Shown here one piece after another: positions 41,245 to 53,368 of a stretch of 64,000 bases of DNA (positions are counted from its first letter, which is position 1; each line of letters starts with the position of its first letter). The position numbers and the translations under genes were made by a program. The DNA comes from Elephas maximus indicus (lineage: Eukaryota > Chordata > Mammalia > Proboscidea > Elephantidae): positions 48,051,768 to 48,115,767 of the forward strand of contig NC_064831.1 in NCBI RefSeq assembly GCF_024166365.1, read 5' to 3'. The notes beneath the pieces are model-generated. The model searched no databases, was not told the DNA's origin, and saw only the letters and a list, made by a program, of their open reading frames with translations.

Positions 41245-43104
41245 AAAGTTCTTCAGAGACAAGGAAAATTATACAGGAGAAATTCAGCTCTATATAAAGA
41301 AAAGAAGAACATCAGAGAAGAAAGAAATGAAGATAAAATCTTTTATTTTTCTTATTAATTGATCTAATAGACAAAAGCTTGTTCAAAATAACAATGTATC
41401 AAGCTTATGGATAAATGAAATGAATGACAGTAATGTAATAGGGGATGAGAGGGAGAAATTGGGAATACTGTATTATAAGGTACTTGTACTACCTGTGAAA
41501 TACTTTAGGGTTATTTGATAATGGGCTTAGATTAATTGTAAATATATATTGCAAATTCTAGGGCAACCACTAGATTTTTTTTAAAATGACGTATAATTGA
41601 CATAAGAGAGAAAATGGAATCATATAAAATGTTCAATTAAAACCAAAGAAGATAGAAAAAGAGTGGAAGACAAAACAAAAAGAAACAAAGGACAAGGGCA
41701 TTGAGTAGAAAACCGTTACAAATAATGATAGATATTAAAAGAGCTATATCAATAATCACTTTATATATGAATGGTCTAAATACACCAATTAAAAGACAGA
41801 GACCGTCAAAGTGGATTAAAAACACAAGACCCAACTATATGTTGTTTACAAGAAACCCACTTTAAACATAAAAACACAAATAGATTAAAACTAAACGGAT
41901 GGAAGAAAGATATGCCATGTTAACACCAATCAAAAGAAAGTCAGGATAGTTATATTAATTTCATAAAAAGCAGACTCAGAGCAAGGAAAATTATCAAAGA
42001 TAAAAGGAGCCATTGCATGATGATAAAAGAGTGAATCCTCCAAGAAGACGTAAAAATCCCAAATGTGTATGTGCCTAACAACAGTCAAGATACATAAGGC
42101 AAATACTGACAGAACTTTAAGAAAACATGGACAAATCTACTATTGTAGTTGGAGACTTTAACAACCCTCTTTCAGCAACTGACAGATCCAGCAGGCAGAA
42201 AATCATAAAGGGTACAGCTGAGCTGAACGGCACCATCAATCAGCTGGATCTAATTGACATTTATAAAACACTTCCTCAACAATAGAACACACATTCTTCT
42301 CAAGCTCACGTGGAACATTTACCAAGATAGAACACATTCTGGGCCATAAAATACACCTTAAAAATTTTCAAAAAAAAAAAAATATATATATATACATACA
42401 TACACAAAGTATGCTATTAGACCACAATGATATTAAACTAGGAATCAATAACAGAAAGATTGCTGGAAAATTCCAAAATACTTGAAAACCAAGTAATATA
42501 CTTCTAAATAACACGAGGCAAAGAAGTCTCAAGAGAAATTACAAAATTATTATAACAATTAAAAATGAAAATACAAGCTATCGAAATCTGTGGGATGCAG
42601 CAAAAGCAGTGCTTTTGTCAAGATCCAACCCCCATTCATGATAAACACTCTGAGCAAACTAGGAATAGGGGAGAACTTCCTCAGCTTGATAAAGAACATC
42701 TACAAAAAAACAAGAGCTAACGCTACACTTAAAGGTGAGAAACTAGACGATTTCCCTCTAAGATTGTGAACAAGCCAAGGATGCTCCATTGCACTACTCC
42801 TAGGCAATATCATACTGGAAGTCCTAGCTAATACAGCAAGACAAGACAAGGAAATAAGAGGTATAGGGATTGGGAAAAAAATAAATAACATTACCTTTAT
42901 TCACAGATGACATTATTGTCTACACAGAAAGTCCCAAAGAACCCACAAAACAATTCGTTGAACAAATAAGTGATTATAGCAAGGTTGCAGGATACAAGAT
43001 TAAGAGACAAAAGTCGATTGCTTTCCTATAAACTAGCAAAGAAAAATTGGAATTTAAAATTAAAACAACATCCTTTACATTTAGCACCAAAAAATGAAAT
43101 AAGT
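41245..43104 (+). pseudogene. Ancient L1, inter-ORF and ORF2 5' part
   Basis: The element resumes after the insertion with the inter-ORF spacer, then ORF2. Phrases of the endonuclease and RT region persist at DNA level ('tatgttgtttacaagaaacc', 'gtagttggagactttaaca', 'aacacattctgggccataaa'). There are many stops. Around 42,620-42,640 it jumps, so part of the RT is deleted. It is non-functional. Confidence 0.85.
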
Positions 43105-43389
43105 ATACCCAAACCAAACCAAACCTATTGCCACTGAGACAATTCGAACTCACAGTGACTTTATAGGGCTGAGTAGAGCTGCCACATAGGGTTTCCAAGG
43201 CTGTAAGGGTCGCTATGAGTTGGAATCAACTCGACGGCAGTGGGTTTGGTTTTAGTTTTTTGGTAATCTTTGTGAAGCAAATTGCCACATCTTTCTCCCT
43301 CAGAGCAGCTTGTGGGTTCGAGCCGCCAACCTTTCGTTTAGCAGCCAAGATCTTTAACCACTGCACCACCAGGGCTCCTTGAAATAAGT
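43095..43389 (-). repeat. AfroSINE with an inverted AfroSINE piece inside
   Basis: A minus-strand long-form AfroSINE (43,107-43,202 and 43,264-43,379) is interrupted by about 61 bp of plus-strand AfroSINE 3' end ('gggtcgctatgagttgg' to 'ttagttttttgg'). Flanking 'tgaaataagt' at 43,095-43,104 and 43,380-43,389 is the target duplication of the whole. The inner piece and the outer tail are complementary and could form a hairpin. Confidence 0.9.
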
Positions 43390-43490
43390 GTAAATCTAAC
43401 ATATGCACTAGGCCTATATGAGGAAAACTATAAAATGCTGATATATTAAATCAAAGAAGACCTAAATAAATGGAGAGATATTTCATGGAT
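43390..43490 (+). pseudogene. Ancient L1 ORF2 segment
   Basis: A short segment ('gaaaactataaaatgctgat') continues the ORF2 between two SINE insertions. Confidence 0.75.
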
Positions 43491-43660
43491 AACCAAAACC
43501 AAACCAAATCTGTTGCTGTTGAGTCAATTCTGATCCATAGCGACCCTACAGGACAGAGTAGAACTGCCCCATACAGTTTCCAAGCAGCACCTCGTGGATT
43601 AGAACTGCTGACTTCTTGGTTAGCAGCCATAGCTCTTAACCACTACAGTACCAGGGCTTC
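43491..43660 (-). repeat. AfroSINE, short form
   Basis: It has 'tgttgctgttgagtcaattc', 'cctacaggacagagtagaac', then 'ccaagcagcacctcgtgg' with no central block. The head is at the right end. It is inserted in the ancient L1. Confidence 0.92.
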
Positions 43661-44732
43661 CATTCCATGGTCAGAAAGAGTCAATATTGTTATGATGTCA
43701 ATTCTTCTCAATATGAGCTATAGATTGAATGCAATCCCAATTAAATCCCAGCAAGTCTCTTAGTAAACGTCAATGAACTGATTCTAAAGTAAATGGAAAG
43801 GCAAAACACCCAGAATAGCCAACAAAACATAGAACGAAGTCAGAGAACTGACAAGACTTGACTTCAAGACTTACTATAAAGCTACAGTGGTAAGGCAGTA
43901 TGGTATTGGCAAAAGAACAGACAAAGGGATCAATGCAATGGAACGGAGAACCCAGAAACAGATGCACACAAATACAGTCAACTGATCTTTGACAAAGGCA
44001 AAAGGGCGATCCAACAGAGAAAGGATAGTCTTTTCAACCAATGGGGCTGAAACAATTGGACATTGACTTGCAAAAAAAATTAATCTAGATGCTGACCTTA
44101 CACCTTTCATAAAAACTAACTCAAAATGGATCATAGACCTAAATGTAAAATGTAAAACCATAAAGCTTGTAGAAGATAACATAGGAGATCTAGATGACCT
44201 TGGGTTTAGCAATGAGTTTTTGATATTACACCAGATGTATGATCCATGAAAGGAAAAACTGATAAGTTGAACTTCACTAAAATGAAAAACTTCTGCTCTG
44301 TGAAAGACACTATTAAGGGAAGGAAAAGACAAACCACAGGCTGCTAGAGAATATTTGCAAAAACACATATCTGGTAAAAGACTTGCATCCAAGACACATA
44401 AAAAAACTCGTAAAAGTCAACAATAAGAAAACGAACAACCCAGCAAAAAAGTGGGCAAAAGATCTGAACTGACATCTCACCAGAGAAGACATACAGATGG
44501 CAATAATCATGTGAAAAGACAATTAACATCATATGTCAGTAGGGAATTGCAAATTAAAATCACAGGGAGACACTACTATCTACCTATTAAAATAGCTAAA
44601 ATCCGAAACACTGATGACACCAAATTCCAGCCAAAATACTGAACAACTGGAACTCTTCTTCACTGGTGGGAACGCAAAATGGTACAGCCACTGTGAAAGA
44701 CGACCTGACAGGTCCTTACAGAGGTGAGGATA
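43661..44732 (+). pseudogene. Ancient L1 ORF2, 3' part
   Basis: It continues with L1 ORF2 text such as 'caaaacacccagaatagcca', 'aaagctacagtggtaaggc', 'cactattaagggaaggaaaa' and 'tggtacagccactgtgaaag'. Stops in every frame show long decay. Confidence 0.85.
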
Positions 44733-45280
44733 AGTCATGGATTGAATTGTGTCTCCCAGAAATATATGTCAACTTGGTTGGGCCTTGATTCCCAGTATTG
44801 GGTGATTGTCCTCCATTTTGTGATTGATACAATTTTCCTACATGTTGTAAATCCTAATCTCTGCCTGCGGTTAATGAAGCAAGATTGGATTGTGTTAAAA
44901 GGATTAGGATGGGATGTAACACCCTTGTTCAGATCACATCCCTGAGCCAATGTAAAGGGAGTTTCCCTGGGGTGTGGCCTGCATCACCTTTTATCTTACA
45001 AGAGATAAAAGGAAAGGGAAGGGAGCAGACAGGCGGACCTCATACCACCAAGAAAGCTGTGCCTGGAGCAGAGCGCATTCTTGGGACCTGAGGTTCCTGC
45101 ACTGAGATGTTCCCAGACCAGGGGAAGACTGATGACAGGGACCTTCCTCCAGAGCCAACTGAGAAAGCCTTCCTCTGGAGTTGGTGCCCTGAATTTGGAC
45201 TTCTAGCCTACTGGACTTCTGTTTGCTGAAGCTATTCATTTGTGGTATTTCTGTTATAGTAGTACTAGATAACTAAGACA
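44733..45280 (+). repeat. MaLR-like solo LTR, nearly complete
   Basis: It runs from 'tcatggattgaattgtgtct' to 'gtactagataactaagaca', with 'cttttatcttacaagagata' inside. It is inserted into the ancient L1, which resumes 'gtataaacttactgcttga'. No viral genes are present. Confidence 0.78.
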
Positions 45281-45825
45281 GTATAAACTTACTGCTTGAT
45301 CCAGCAGTCTTTCCTAGTTATTTACCCAATGTAGCTGAAAACTTACATCTGTACAAAAATCTGCCCATGAATATTCATAGCAATTTTATTCATAAGCCCC
45401 AAACTGGAAGCAGCCAAGATGTTCTTCAATAGTGAATAGACAAACTGTGGCACATCCATACTATGAAATATTATTCAGCCATAAAAAGAAACTTAGCTAA
45501 CCAAGCCACGAAAAGACACGAAAGAACCTTAAAGAAGCCAGTCTAAAGAGGCTACATACTGTATGATTCTAATTATATGATATTCTGGAAAAGGCAAAAT
45601 TATAAAGACAGTAAAAAGATCAGTGGTTGCCAGGCATTCTGGGAAAGGGATGGGAGGGATGAATAGTTGGAGCACAGAGGTTTTATTTTGCTTAGGACAG
45701 TGAAACTATTCTGTATGACACTGTAATGGTGGATACATGACATTACGTGCTTGTCAAAACCCATCGGACTGTAAAACACAAACAGCAATCCCTAATGTAA
45801 GCCATGGACTTCACTTAATGGTAAT
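45281..45825 (+). pseudogene. Ancient L1, ORF2 end and 3' UTR
   Basis: Text includes 'gcagccaagatgttcttcaa', 'actatgaaatattattcagc' and 'gtcaaaacccatcggactgt', the end of ORF2 and the 3' UTR of an old L1. The element is interrupted by an RTE at 45,826. Confidence 0.85.
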
Positions 45826-46480
45826 AAAAATCCTCATAACTGGACCAATAAGCAACATCATAATAAACAGTGACAATTTTGAATTTGTCAAAGATTTCGT
45901 TTTACTTGGATCCACAATCAACATCCATGGAAGCAGCAGTCAAGAAATCAAAAGATGCATTGCCTTGGCCAAATCTGCTGCAAAAGACTTCTTTAAAGTG
46001 TTTTAAAAAGCAAAGATGTCATTTTGAGGACTAAGGTGTGCCTGACCCAAGCCATGGTGTTTTCAATCGCCTCATATGCATGCAACAGCTAGACAATGAA
46101 TAAGGAAGACCAAAGAAGAACTGATGCCTTTGAATTATGGTATTGGTGAAGAATATTGAATATATCATGGACTGCCAGAAGAACAAACAGATCTGTCTTG
46201 GAAGAAGTATAGCCAGAATGCTCCTTAGAAGCAAGGATACCAAGGCTTTGCCTCACATACTTGGACATGTTATCAGGAGGGATCAGTCCTCATGCTTGGT
46301 AAAGTAGAGGGTCAGTGAAAAAGACGAAGAAGCTCAACGAGATGGACTGACACAGTGGCTGCAACAATGGGCTCAAACATAGCAACGATCATGAGGATGG
46401 CACAGAACTGGGCAGTGTTGTTCTGTTGTACACAGGATCGTTATGAGTTGGGACCAACTCACCCGCACCTAACAACAACA
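45826..46480 (+). mobile_element. RTE LINE, 3' fragment in ancient L1
   Basis: It starts 'aatcctcataactggaccaa', contains the 'gacaatgaataaggaagacc' block, and ends 'cacccgcacctaacaacaac'. Stops break every frame. It is inserted in the L1 3' UTR, which continues at 46,481. Confidence 0.9.
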
Positions 46481-46684
46481 ATGTATCAGTGTTGGTTCAT
46501 CGACTGTAACAAAAGTACCACCACAATGCACTGTGTTAATAATAAGGAAAACTGTGGGCAGAGGGCAGCTGAGGGGGGAGTGGGGGAATAGTACATGAAA
46601 CACTTCATACTTGCTGCTTAATTTTTCTGTAAACCTAAAACTGCTGTGAAAAATAAAGTCTATTTATTAAAAAAAAAAATAAAA
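46481..46684 (+). repeat. Ancient L1 3' UTR end and A tail
   Basis: It contains 'ggttcatcgactgtaac' and 'ctgtgaaaaataaagtct', the well-known old L1 terminus with an AATAAA signal, followed by an A-rich tail. Confidence 0.85.
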
Positions 46685-46830
46685 TGAACAACAACAAATA
46701 CAGATTTCCAGGTCCTATCCTATTCAAATAAATCAGTACATCCAGCAGTGAAAATGGGGCAGCTATTTTTAACAAATTCTGCAAAGCGATTGATGCCTGA
46801 TTTAAGAACCACTACTTTTCCCTCCCCAGT

Positions 46831-46980
46831 GGAGCCCTGGTGGCACAGTGGTTAAGAGCTACGGCTGCTAACCAAAAGGTCAGCAGTTCGAATTCACCAG
46901 CCACGCCTTGGGAACCCTATGGAGCAGTTCTACGCTGTCCTATAGGGTCACTATGAGTCGGACTCCATGGCAAAGGCTTG
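46831..46980 (+). repeat. AfroSINE, short form, with Pol III boxes
   Basis: It begins 'ggagccctggtggcacagtg'. The A box TGGCACAGTGG is at 46,841-46,851 and the B box AGTTCGAATTC at 46,885-46,895. It then continues 'ccttgggaaccctatggagc' and ends near 46,980. Flanking 'ctccccagt' and 'ctccccaat' suggest its target duplication. It lacks the central block. Confidence 0.95.
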
Positions 46981-46999
46981 ACTCTTTTCTCCCCAATCA

Positions 47000-47125
47000 G
47001 GACCCCTGTTGTACAGGTAACAAAAACTGAGCTCAGAGGTGGGTGGTGACTTGGGCAAATCACACAGTTGCTTAGAAACAGCAGCAAGTAAAATCTGGTT
47101 TCCAATCCAGACCTCCAAACTACAG
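47000..47125 (-). repeat. MIR fragment
   Basis: It contains 'gtacaggtaacaaaaactga' and 'cttgggcaaatcacacagtt', the reverse complement of the MIR core. Confidence 0.6.
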
Positions 47126-47429
47126 TTCTCCTTATCCTCACCCCACTGCAGCCTCAGTATCTTTCTCTCTCAACTTTACGTCTCTACATAAGAAAGGCTT
47201 TTCCTGTCTTTGGCTCCGTGCCCTCCAAACCATTCTTTCTCTAAGCTGATCTGGTGAGCTGAGTGATGATGTGTTTAGTGGGTACTAACGGGCTAATGTG
47301 CTCTATCAAAAGACACAGCACGGACTTTTCTGGAAACATATGCAATTAACGACTATGTTTTACTCCTGTAAACTAAAATGGGAGATTCAGCAGTATAGCA
47401 GTTTTCCCCAAATTCTCTCCCTGGAGGCA

Positions 47430-47580
47430 GAAGAGAAAAACCATTGGACTTGAGTCAGAAGGCCTGGGTTTAAAGGCTTACCATGGGAAAGCTGGTTCTC
47501 TTTTTAGCTTAGTCTCTACATCTGTAACATGAGGGTCCTAGATGGAATGATCTCCAAGGTCCCCATTAAACCTTGAAATT
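47430..47580 (+). repeat. MIR fragment
   Basis: It contains 'ttggacttgagtcagaaggc', 'ctgggtttaaaggctta' and 'ctacatctgtaacatgaggg'. Confidence 0.7.
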
Positions 47581-48321
47581 ATTATTTTGCATGATCCTGG
47601 TCTAAATCTTTCTTTTTCTGTTCATGTTTTAAATGATAAGCGTTAGAAAGCAGTTCCTGGTATCAATGGAATTTTTGTAACTCAGAGCACCACAAGTATG
47701 GTTTCCATATTTCAGGGTTGGTGAGTGGCAGAGGAGGCCATTCAATGGCAACTTCACGTCTGATCAGAAGACAGAAGAATCGTGTGGGGTTCGCTAAAAG
47801 AAAATGAAACCAAACAAAAGGTGAAGGTGGGAAAATTACCTGTTGGATTTGGAGAAGACCAGCATGGGAAGCTGTATTCAGCACAGACACACCTGGTCTC
47901 TAGTGATTTCTGCTTCTGCGGAGGGAGGAAAGTGAGGCAGGCATCTGAGAGAGGGATGGTCAAGAGGCGACTCTATTTTTCATTCCGTTGAAGATTCCTC
48001 TGTACCAGCTGGAAGGAGGAACATTGATAGAGGACTTCTCTCCTGCTAAAACACAAGTGTCCCTGAGAGAGACAATACTGTATATCTAATCAGTCATATA
48101 CCTTTGAGTGTATGTGAGTTTGTGAAGTCTTTTCATGAGCAAGTTTTGATAGGGATGGGAGGGCCATGTCTGGCAAGTTGGGTATTGAAGACAAACTCAC
48201 CTACATCAGGGTTTTGCACAGCTTGTCCATGTAGCTTTCTGCCCTCCTCTCTGCCCAGGTCTGTTCATACCCTGGGCATCCACCCCAGCAGGCTGAGTCC
48301 CCACTCATCAGAGATCCCTCC
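47581..48321. other. Unique non-coding sequence
   Basis: No recognisable gene or repeat. Frames of 65-77 codons appear random. Confidence 0.5.
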
Positions 48322-48987
48322 TGTCTTAGTCATCTAGTGCTGCTGTCACAGGAATACCACAAGTGGATGGCTTTAACAAACAGAGATTTATTCTCTCACA
48401 GTCTATGAGGCTGGAAGTCCAAATTCATGGTGCCAGCTCCAGGAGAAGACATTCTCTCTATGTCAGCTCTGGGGGAAGGTCCTTGCCATCAGTCTTCCCT
48501 GGGGTCTAGGAGTTTCTCAGTGCAGGGACCCCAGGTCTAAACGATGTGCTCCGCTCCTGGCGCTTCTTTCTTGGTGGTATGAGGTCCCTCTCCTCTGCTC
48601 TATTCTCTCTTCTGTATCTCAAAAGAGATTGGCTCAAGACACAACCTAATTCTGTAGATTAAGTCCTGCCTCATTAACATAACTGCCTCAAATTCTGCCT
48701 CATTAACACCAAACCTGTTGCCACCGAGTCGATTCCAACTCATAGCGACCCTATAGGACAGAGTAGAAGTTCCCCATAGGCTTTCCAAGGAGTGGCTGGT
48801 GGATTCAAACTGCTGACCTTTTGGTTGGCAGCTGTAGCTCTTAAACACGGAGCCACTAGGGCTCCATTAACATCACAGAGGTTAGGATTTATAACACATA
48901 GGATAATCACATCAGATCACAAAATGGTGAATCATGGCCTAGCCAAGTTGACAAACATTTTAGAAGGATTGCATTCAATCCATAACA
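48322..48987 (-). repeat. MaLR-like solo LTR with an inserted AfroSINE
   Basis: The plus strand reads 'tgtcttagtcatctagtgct' at the left and 'gcattcaatccataaca' at the right. An AfroSINE splits it at 48,709-48,864. It carries no internal genes. Confidence 0.78.
48709..48864 (-). repeat. AfroSINE, short form
   Basis: It includes 'gttgccaccgagtcgattcc', 'ctataggacagagtagaag' and 'ttttggttggcagctg'. It lacks the central block. Flanking 'cattaaca' (48,701-48,708 and 48,865-48,872) is its target duplication. Confidence 0.93.
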
Positions 48988-49668
48988 CCTCCCCAGTGGG
49001 CAACCAAGGCCAAGCAACCCATGGTCTCCCCTTTCCTCTGAGGGAGCACAGGAGACCCAGCCTGGTGGTTCTGTGAAGCACTTTTTCTTCACCAGCTCTG
49101 TACCTTCCTCCCTCCTCCGCTGAGGACGCAGATGCATGACTCAAACCTGTGTAAGTAAGCATATCTTCCAAAGTCTCGATGACCTTCAAAACAGGAAAGA
49201 ATTTAATTGGGCGTATGGGAACCTCTCTCCTGGAGTAGGGCTATAAAGGTTACCAAAACATTTCTGAACAATGTGTTGAATAGACAAGACTAAAACTGTG
49301 GTTCAATTTCCTGAAAAGAATTCCTGATATCGCTGAGGGTAAGTGGAAAAAACGGACAAGTGTTTCTAATATGTATGTGGCTTTGTGCATTAATTTATTT
49401 GTTATCTTTGAAAGAAAAAAGAAAAGCCAAATCAGAATCCTGGGTCATCACGCCCCAAGTTGAGCTCTCAGGATTGAGCGGGTTTCCACATTGGGTTTAT
49501 TTTTCTAGGTTTTTTAAGGTTATCAGATTGTCTTGTGGGCAAGCCTTATAACTAGTTTTCAAGAATAACAGTTTCTTCTGGGAACAGAACAGAACAAACA
49601 GGCAACAGAAGACTATGTTGGTTTTTTTTTTTCCTTTTTTTTTCAGTTTTGCTGTCTGCTGTCCACTT
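48988..49668. other. Unique non-coding sequence
   Basis: Nothing recognised. A T-rich tract at 49,622-49,643 precedes the RTE. Confidence 0.5.
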
Positions 49669-50218
49669 GCTGTTGTTGTAAGGTGCCATGGAGTTAGTTC
49701 TGACTCATAGTGACCCTATGTACAACAGAATGAAATACTGCCAGTACCCACACCATCTTCACAATCATTGTTATGCTTGAGCCCATTATTGCAGCCACTG
49801 TGCCAATTCACCTTGTTGAGGATCTCTTTTTTGCTGACCCTCTACTTTACCAAGCATGATGTCCTTCTCCAGGGCCTGGTCCCTCCTGACAACATGTCCC
49901 ATGTATGTTACATGTAGTCTCGCCATCCTCGCTTCTAAGGAGCATTCTGGCTGCACTTCTTCCAAGACAGATTTGTTCGTTCTTTTGGCAGTCCATGGTA
50001 TATTCAATATTCTTCACCAAGACCACAATTCAAAGGCGTCAATTCCTCTTCTGTCTTCCTTGTTCATTGTCCAGCTTTCACATGCACGTGAAGTGACTGA
50101 AAACACCATGGCTTGGGTCAGGCGCACCTTAGTGCTCAAAGTGACATCTTTGCTTTTTAACACATTAAAGAGGTCTTTTGCAGCAGGTTTGCCCAGTGCA
50201 ATACGTCATTTGATTTCT
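49669..50218 (-). mobile_element. RTE LINE, 3' part, split by L1
   Basis: The tail ('tgctgttgttgtaaggtgcc') is at the left. The RTE runs back through the C-terminal region, which still has translatable pieces (MNIPWTAKRTNKSV and RDQALEKDIMLGKV in a minus frame). It stops at the L1 insertion. 'tacgtcatttgatttct' (50,202-50,218) recurs with one change at 54,293-54,309, where the RTE continues. Confidence 0.93.
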
Positions 50219-51700
50219 CTTGTTTTTTTTTAATTTTTTTGAATTGTGATTTAGGTCAAACTTTACAGAGCAAATCAGTTTCTCATTAAACAGTTAATAC
50301 ACAGATTGTTTTGTGATATTGGTTGCCAACCCTGCGATGTGTCAACGGTCTCCCTTTCTTCACCCCAGTTTTCCTGTTTCCATTTGTTCAGTTTTCCTGT
50401 CCATTCCTGCCTTCTCGTCTTTGCTTTGAGGCTGGAATGCCCATTAGTCTCGTCTACATGATTGAACTATGAACCACGTCCCTCAGTGTGTTATCGTCGG
50501 CCCTATAGACCTGTCTAATCTTTGGCCGAAGGGTGAACCTCAGAAGTGGCTTCAGTACTGAGTTAAAAGGGTGTCTGGGGGCCATACTCTCAGAGTTTCT
50601 CCAGTCTCTGTCAGATCAGCAAGCCTGGTCTTTTGTGTGCGTGTGAATTTGAATTTTATTCTACATTTTTCTCCTGCTCTGTCCAGGACCCTCTGTTATG
50701 ATCCCTGTCAGAGCAGTCAGTGGTGGTAACTGAGAGAGAGAATTTTTTTTTTTGACCCCAGATGCCACTCTCCAAAGTGGAATGCAGAATATTTTCTTAA
50801 TAGATTTTATTATGCCTACTGACTTAGATGTCCCCTGAAACCATGGTCTCCAAACCCCCGCCGCTGCTACACTGGCCTTTGAAACATTCAGTTTATTCAA
50901 GAAACTTCTTTGCTTTTGGTTTAGTCCAGTTGTGCTGACCTCTCCTGTATTGTGTGTTATCTTTCCCTTCACCTAAAATATTTCTTATCTACTATCTAAT
51001 TAATGAAAATCTCTCTCCCTCTCTCCCTCCCCACTCTCATAACCATCAAAGAATATTTTCTTCTCTGTGTAAACTATTTTTTGTGTTCTTATAATAGTGG
51101 TCTCATACAATATTTGTCCTTTTGCAACTGACTAATTTTACTCAGCATAATGCCTTCCAGATTCCTCCATATTATGAACTGTTTCATGGATTCATCATTG
51201 TTCCTTATTGATGCATAGTACTTCATTGTGTGAATATGCCATAATTTATTTATCCATTCATCTGTTGATGGGCACCTTGGTTGCTTCCAGCTTTTTTCTA
51301 TCATAAACAGTGCTGCAATGAACATGGGTGTGCATATATCAGTTCTTGTAAAGGCTCTTATTTCTCTAGGATATAGTCCAAGGAGTAGGATTGCTGGATT
51401 GTATGGTATTTCTATTTCTAGTTTTTTAAGGAAGCGCCAAATCAATTTCCAAAGTGGTTCTATCATTTTACATTCCCACCAGCAGTGTGTAAGTGTTCCA
51501 GTCTCTCCACAACCTCTCCAACATTTATTATTTTGTGTTTTCTGAATTAATGCCAGCTTTGTTGGAGTGAGATGGAATCTCATTATAGTTTTGATTTGCA
51601 TTTCTCTAATGGCTAATGATCAAGAGTATTTCCTCACGTATCTGTTAGCCACCCGAATGTCTTCTTCAGTGAAGTGTCTGTTCATATTCTTTGCCCTTTT
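50219..51700 (-). mobile_element. L1 copy B, 3' part, inserted in RTE
   Basis: It includes an A-rich tail (T-rich on the plus strand, 50,222-50,238), a 3' UTR of the 'older' lineage and the ORF2 C-terminus. It ends at 51,700, where L1 copy A is inserted. The rest of copy B is at 53,369-54,292. Confidence 0.9.
51089..51601 (-). pseudogene. L1 copy B, ORF2 C-terminal remnant
   Basis: A frame of about 170 codons has [16 protein letters not shown], the zinc-knuckle-like C-x3-C-x7-H-x4-C motif ([18 protein letters not shown]), [11 protein letters not shown] and [14 protein letters not shown]. Upstream ORF2 is interrupted by copy A and truncated, so it cannot act alone. It is very similar to the same part of the full-length L1. 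Confidence 0.93.
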
Positions 51701-53368
51701 AAAAAATAATTTTTATTGTCCTTTAAATGAAAGTTTACAATCAAATCAGTCTGTCACATATAAGCTTATATACACTTTACTCCATACTCCCACTTAATCT
51801 CCCCCTAATGAGTCAGCCCGCTCCCTCCTTCCAGTCTCTCCTTTCATGACGGTTTTGCCAGTTTCTAACCCTCTCTACCCTCCCATCTCCCCTCCAGACA
51901 GGAGATGCCAACACAGTCTCAAGTGTCCACCTGATACAAGTAGCTCACTCTTCATCAGCATCTCTCTCCAACCCATTGTCCAGTCCCTTCCATGTCTGAT
52001 GAGTTGTCTTCGGGAATGGTTCCTGTCCTGGGCCAACAGAAGGTTTGGGGACCATGACCACAGGAATTCTTCTAGTCTCAGTCAGACCATTAAGTCTAGT
52101 CTTTTTATGAGAATTTGGGGTCTGCATCCCACTATTCTCCTGCCCTCTAGGGGTTCTCTGTTGTGCTCCCTGTCAGGGCAGTCATCAGTTGTGGCCAGAC
52201 ACCATCTAGTTCTTCTGGTCTCAGGATGATGTAAGTCTCTGGTTCATGTGGCCCTTTCTGTCTCTTGGGCTCACAGTTATTGTGTGACCTTGGTGATCTT
52301 CATTCTCCTTTGATCCAGGTGGGTTGAGACCAACTGATGCATGTTAGATGGCTGCTTGTTAGCATTTAAGACCCCAGATGCCACACTTAAAAGTGGGGTA
52401 CAGAATGTTTTCATAATAGAATTATTTTGCCAATTGACTTAGAAGTCCCCTGAAGCTACAGTCCCCAAACCCCTGCCCTTGCTCCACTGACCTTTGAAGC
52501 ATTCAGTTTATTCTGGAAACTTCTTTGTTTTTGGTCCAGTCCAGTTGAGCTGACCTTCCATGTATTGAGTATTGTCCTTCCCTTCACCTAAAGTAGTTCT
52601 TATCTACTAACTAATCAGTAAATAACCCTCTCCTGCCCTCCCTCCCTCCCCACCTCGCAACCACAAAAGTATGTGTTCTTCTCAGTTTATACTATTTCTC
52701 AAGATCTTATAATAGTGATCTTATACAATATTTGTCCTTTTGCATCTAATTTCACTCAGCATAATGCCTTCCAGGTTCCTCCACGTTGTGAAATGTTTCA
52801 CAGATACATCACTGTTCTTTATCGATGCGTAGTATTCCATTGTGTGAATATACCATAATTTATTTAACCATTCATCCATTGATGGACACCTTGGTTGCTT
52901 CCAGCTTTTTGCTATTGTAAACAGGGCTGCAATAAACATGGGTGTGCATATATCTGTTCGTGTAAAGGCTCTTATTTCTCTAGGGTACATTCCGAGGAGT
53001 GGGATTTCTGGGTTGTATGGTAGTTCTATTTCTAGCTTTTTAAGAAAACGCCAGATAGATTTCCGAAGTTGTTGTACCATTTCACATTCCCACCAGCAGT
53101 GTATAAGAGTTCCAATCTCTCCGCAGCTTCTCCAACACTTATTATTTTGTGTTTTTTGGATTAATGCCAGCCTTATTGGAGTGAGATGGAATCTCATCGT
53201 AGTTTTAATTTGCATTTCTCTAATGGCTAATGATCGAGAGCATTTTCTCATGTATCTGTTCGCTGCCTGAATATCTTCTTTAGTGAAGTGCATGTTCATA
53301 TCCTTTGCCTACTTTTTGATTGGGTTGTTTGTCTTTTTGTGGTTGAGTTTTAACAGAATCATATAGAT
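51701..53368 (-). mobile_element. L1 copy A, 5'-truncated, inserted in L1 copy B
   Basis: The copy carries the 'young' 3' UTR lineage with an A-rich end at about 51,701-51,716. It starts within ORF2 near 53,368. Its insertion repeats a segment: 'cctttgcccatttttt' at 53,369-53,384 and 'ctttgccctttt' at 51,689-51,700. In the minus orientation the target in copy B reads ATT/AAAAAA, a canonical L1 endonuclease site. Confidence 0.9.
52721..53299 (-). pseudogene. L1 copy A, ORF2 C-terminal remnant
   Basis: A frame of about 192 codons matches ORF2p C-terminal text: [35 protein letters not shown], a zinc-knuckle-like motif [30 protein letters not shown] and [17 protein letters not shown] change near the very end replaces the usual final residues. 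With endonuclease and RT absent, it is a fragment. Confidence 0.93.
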
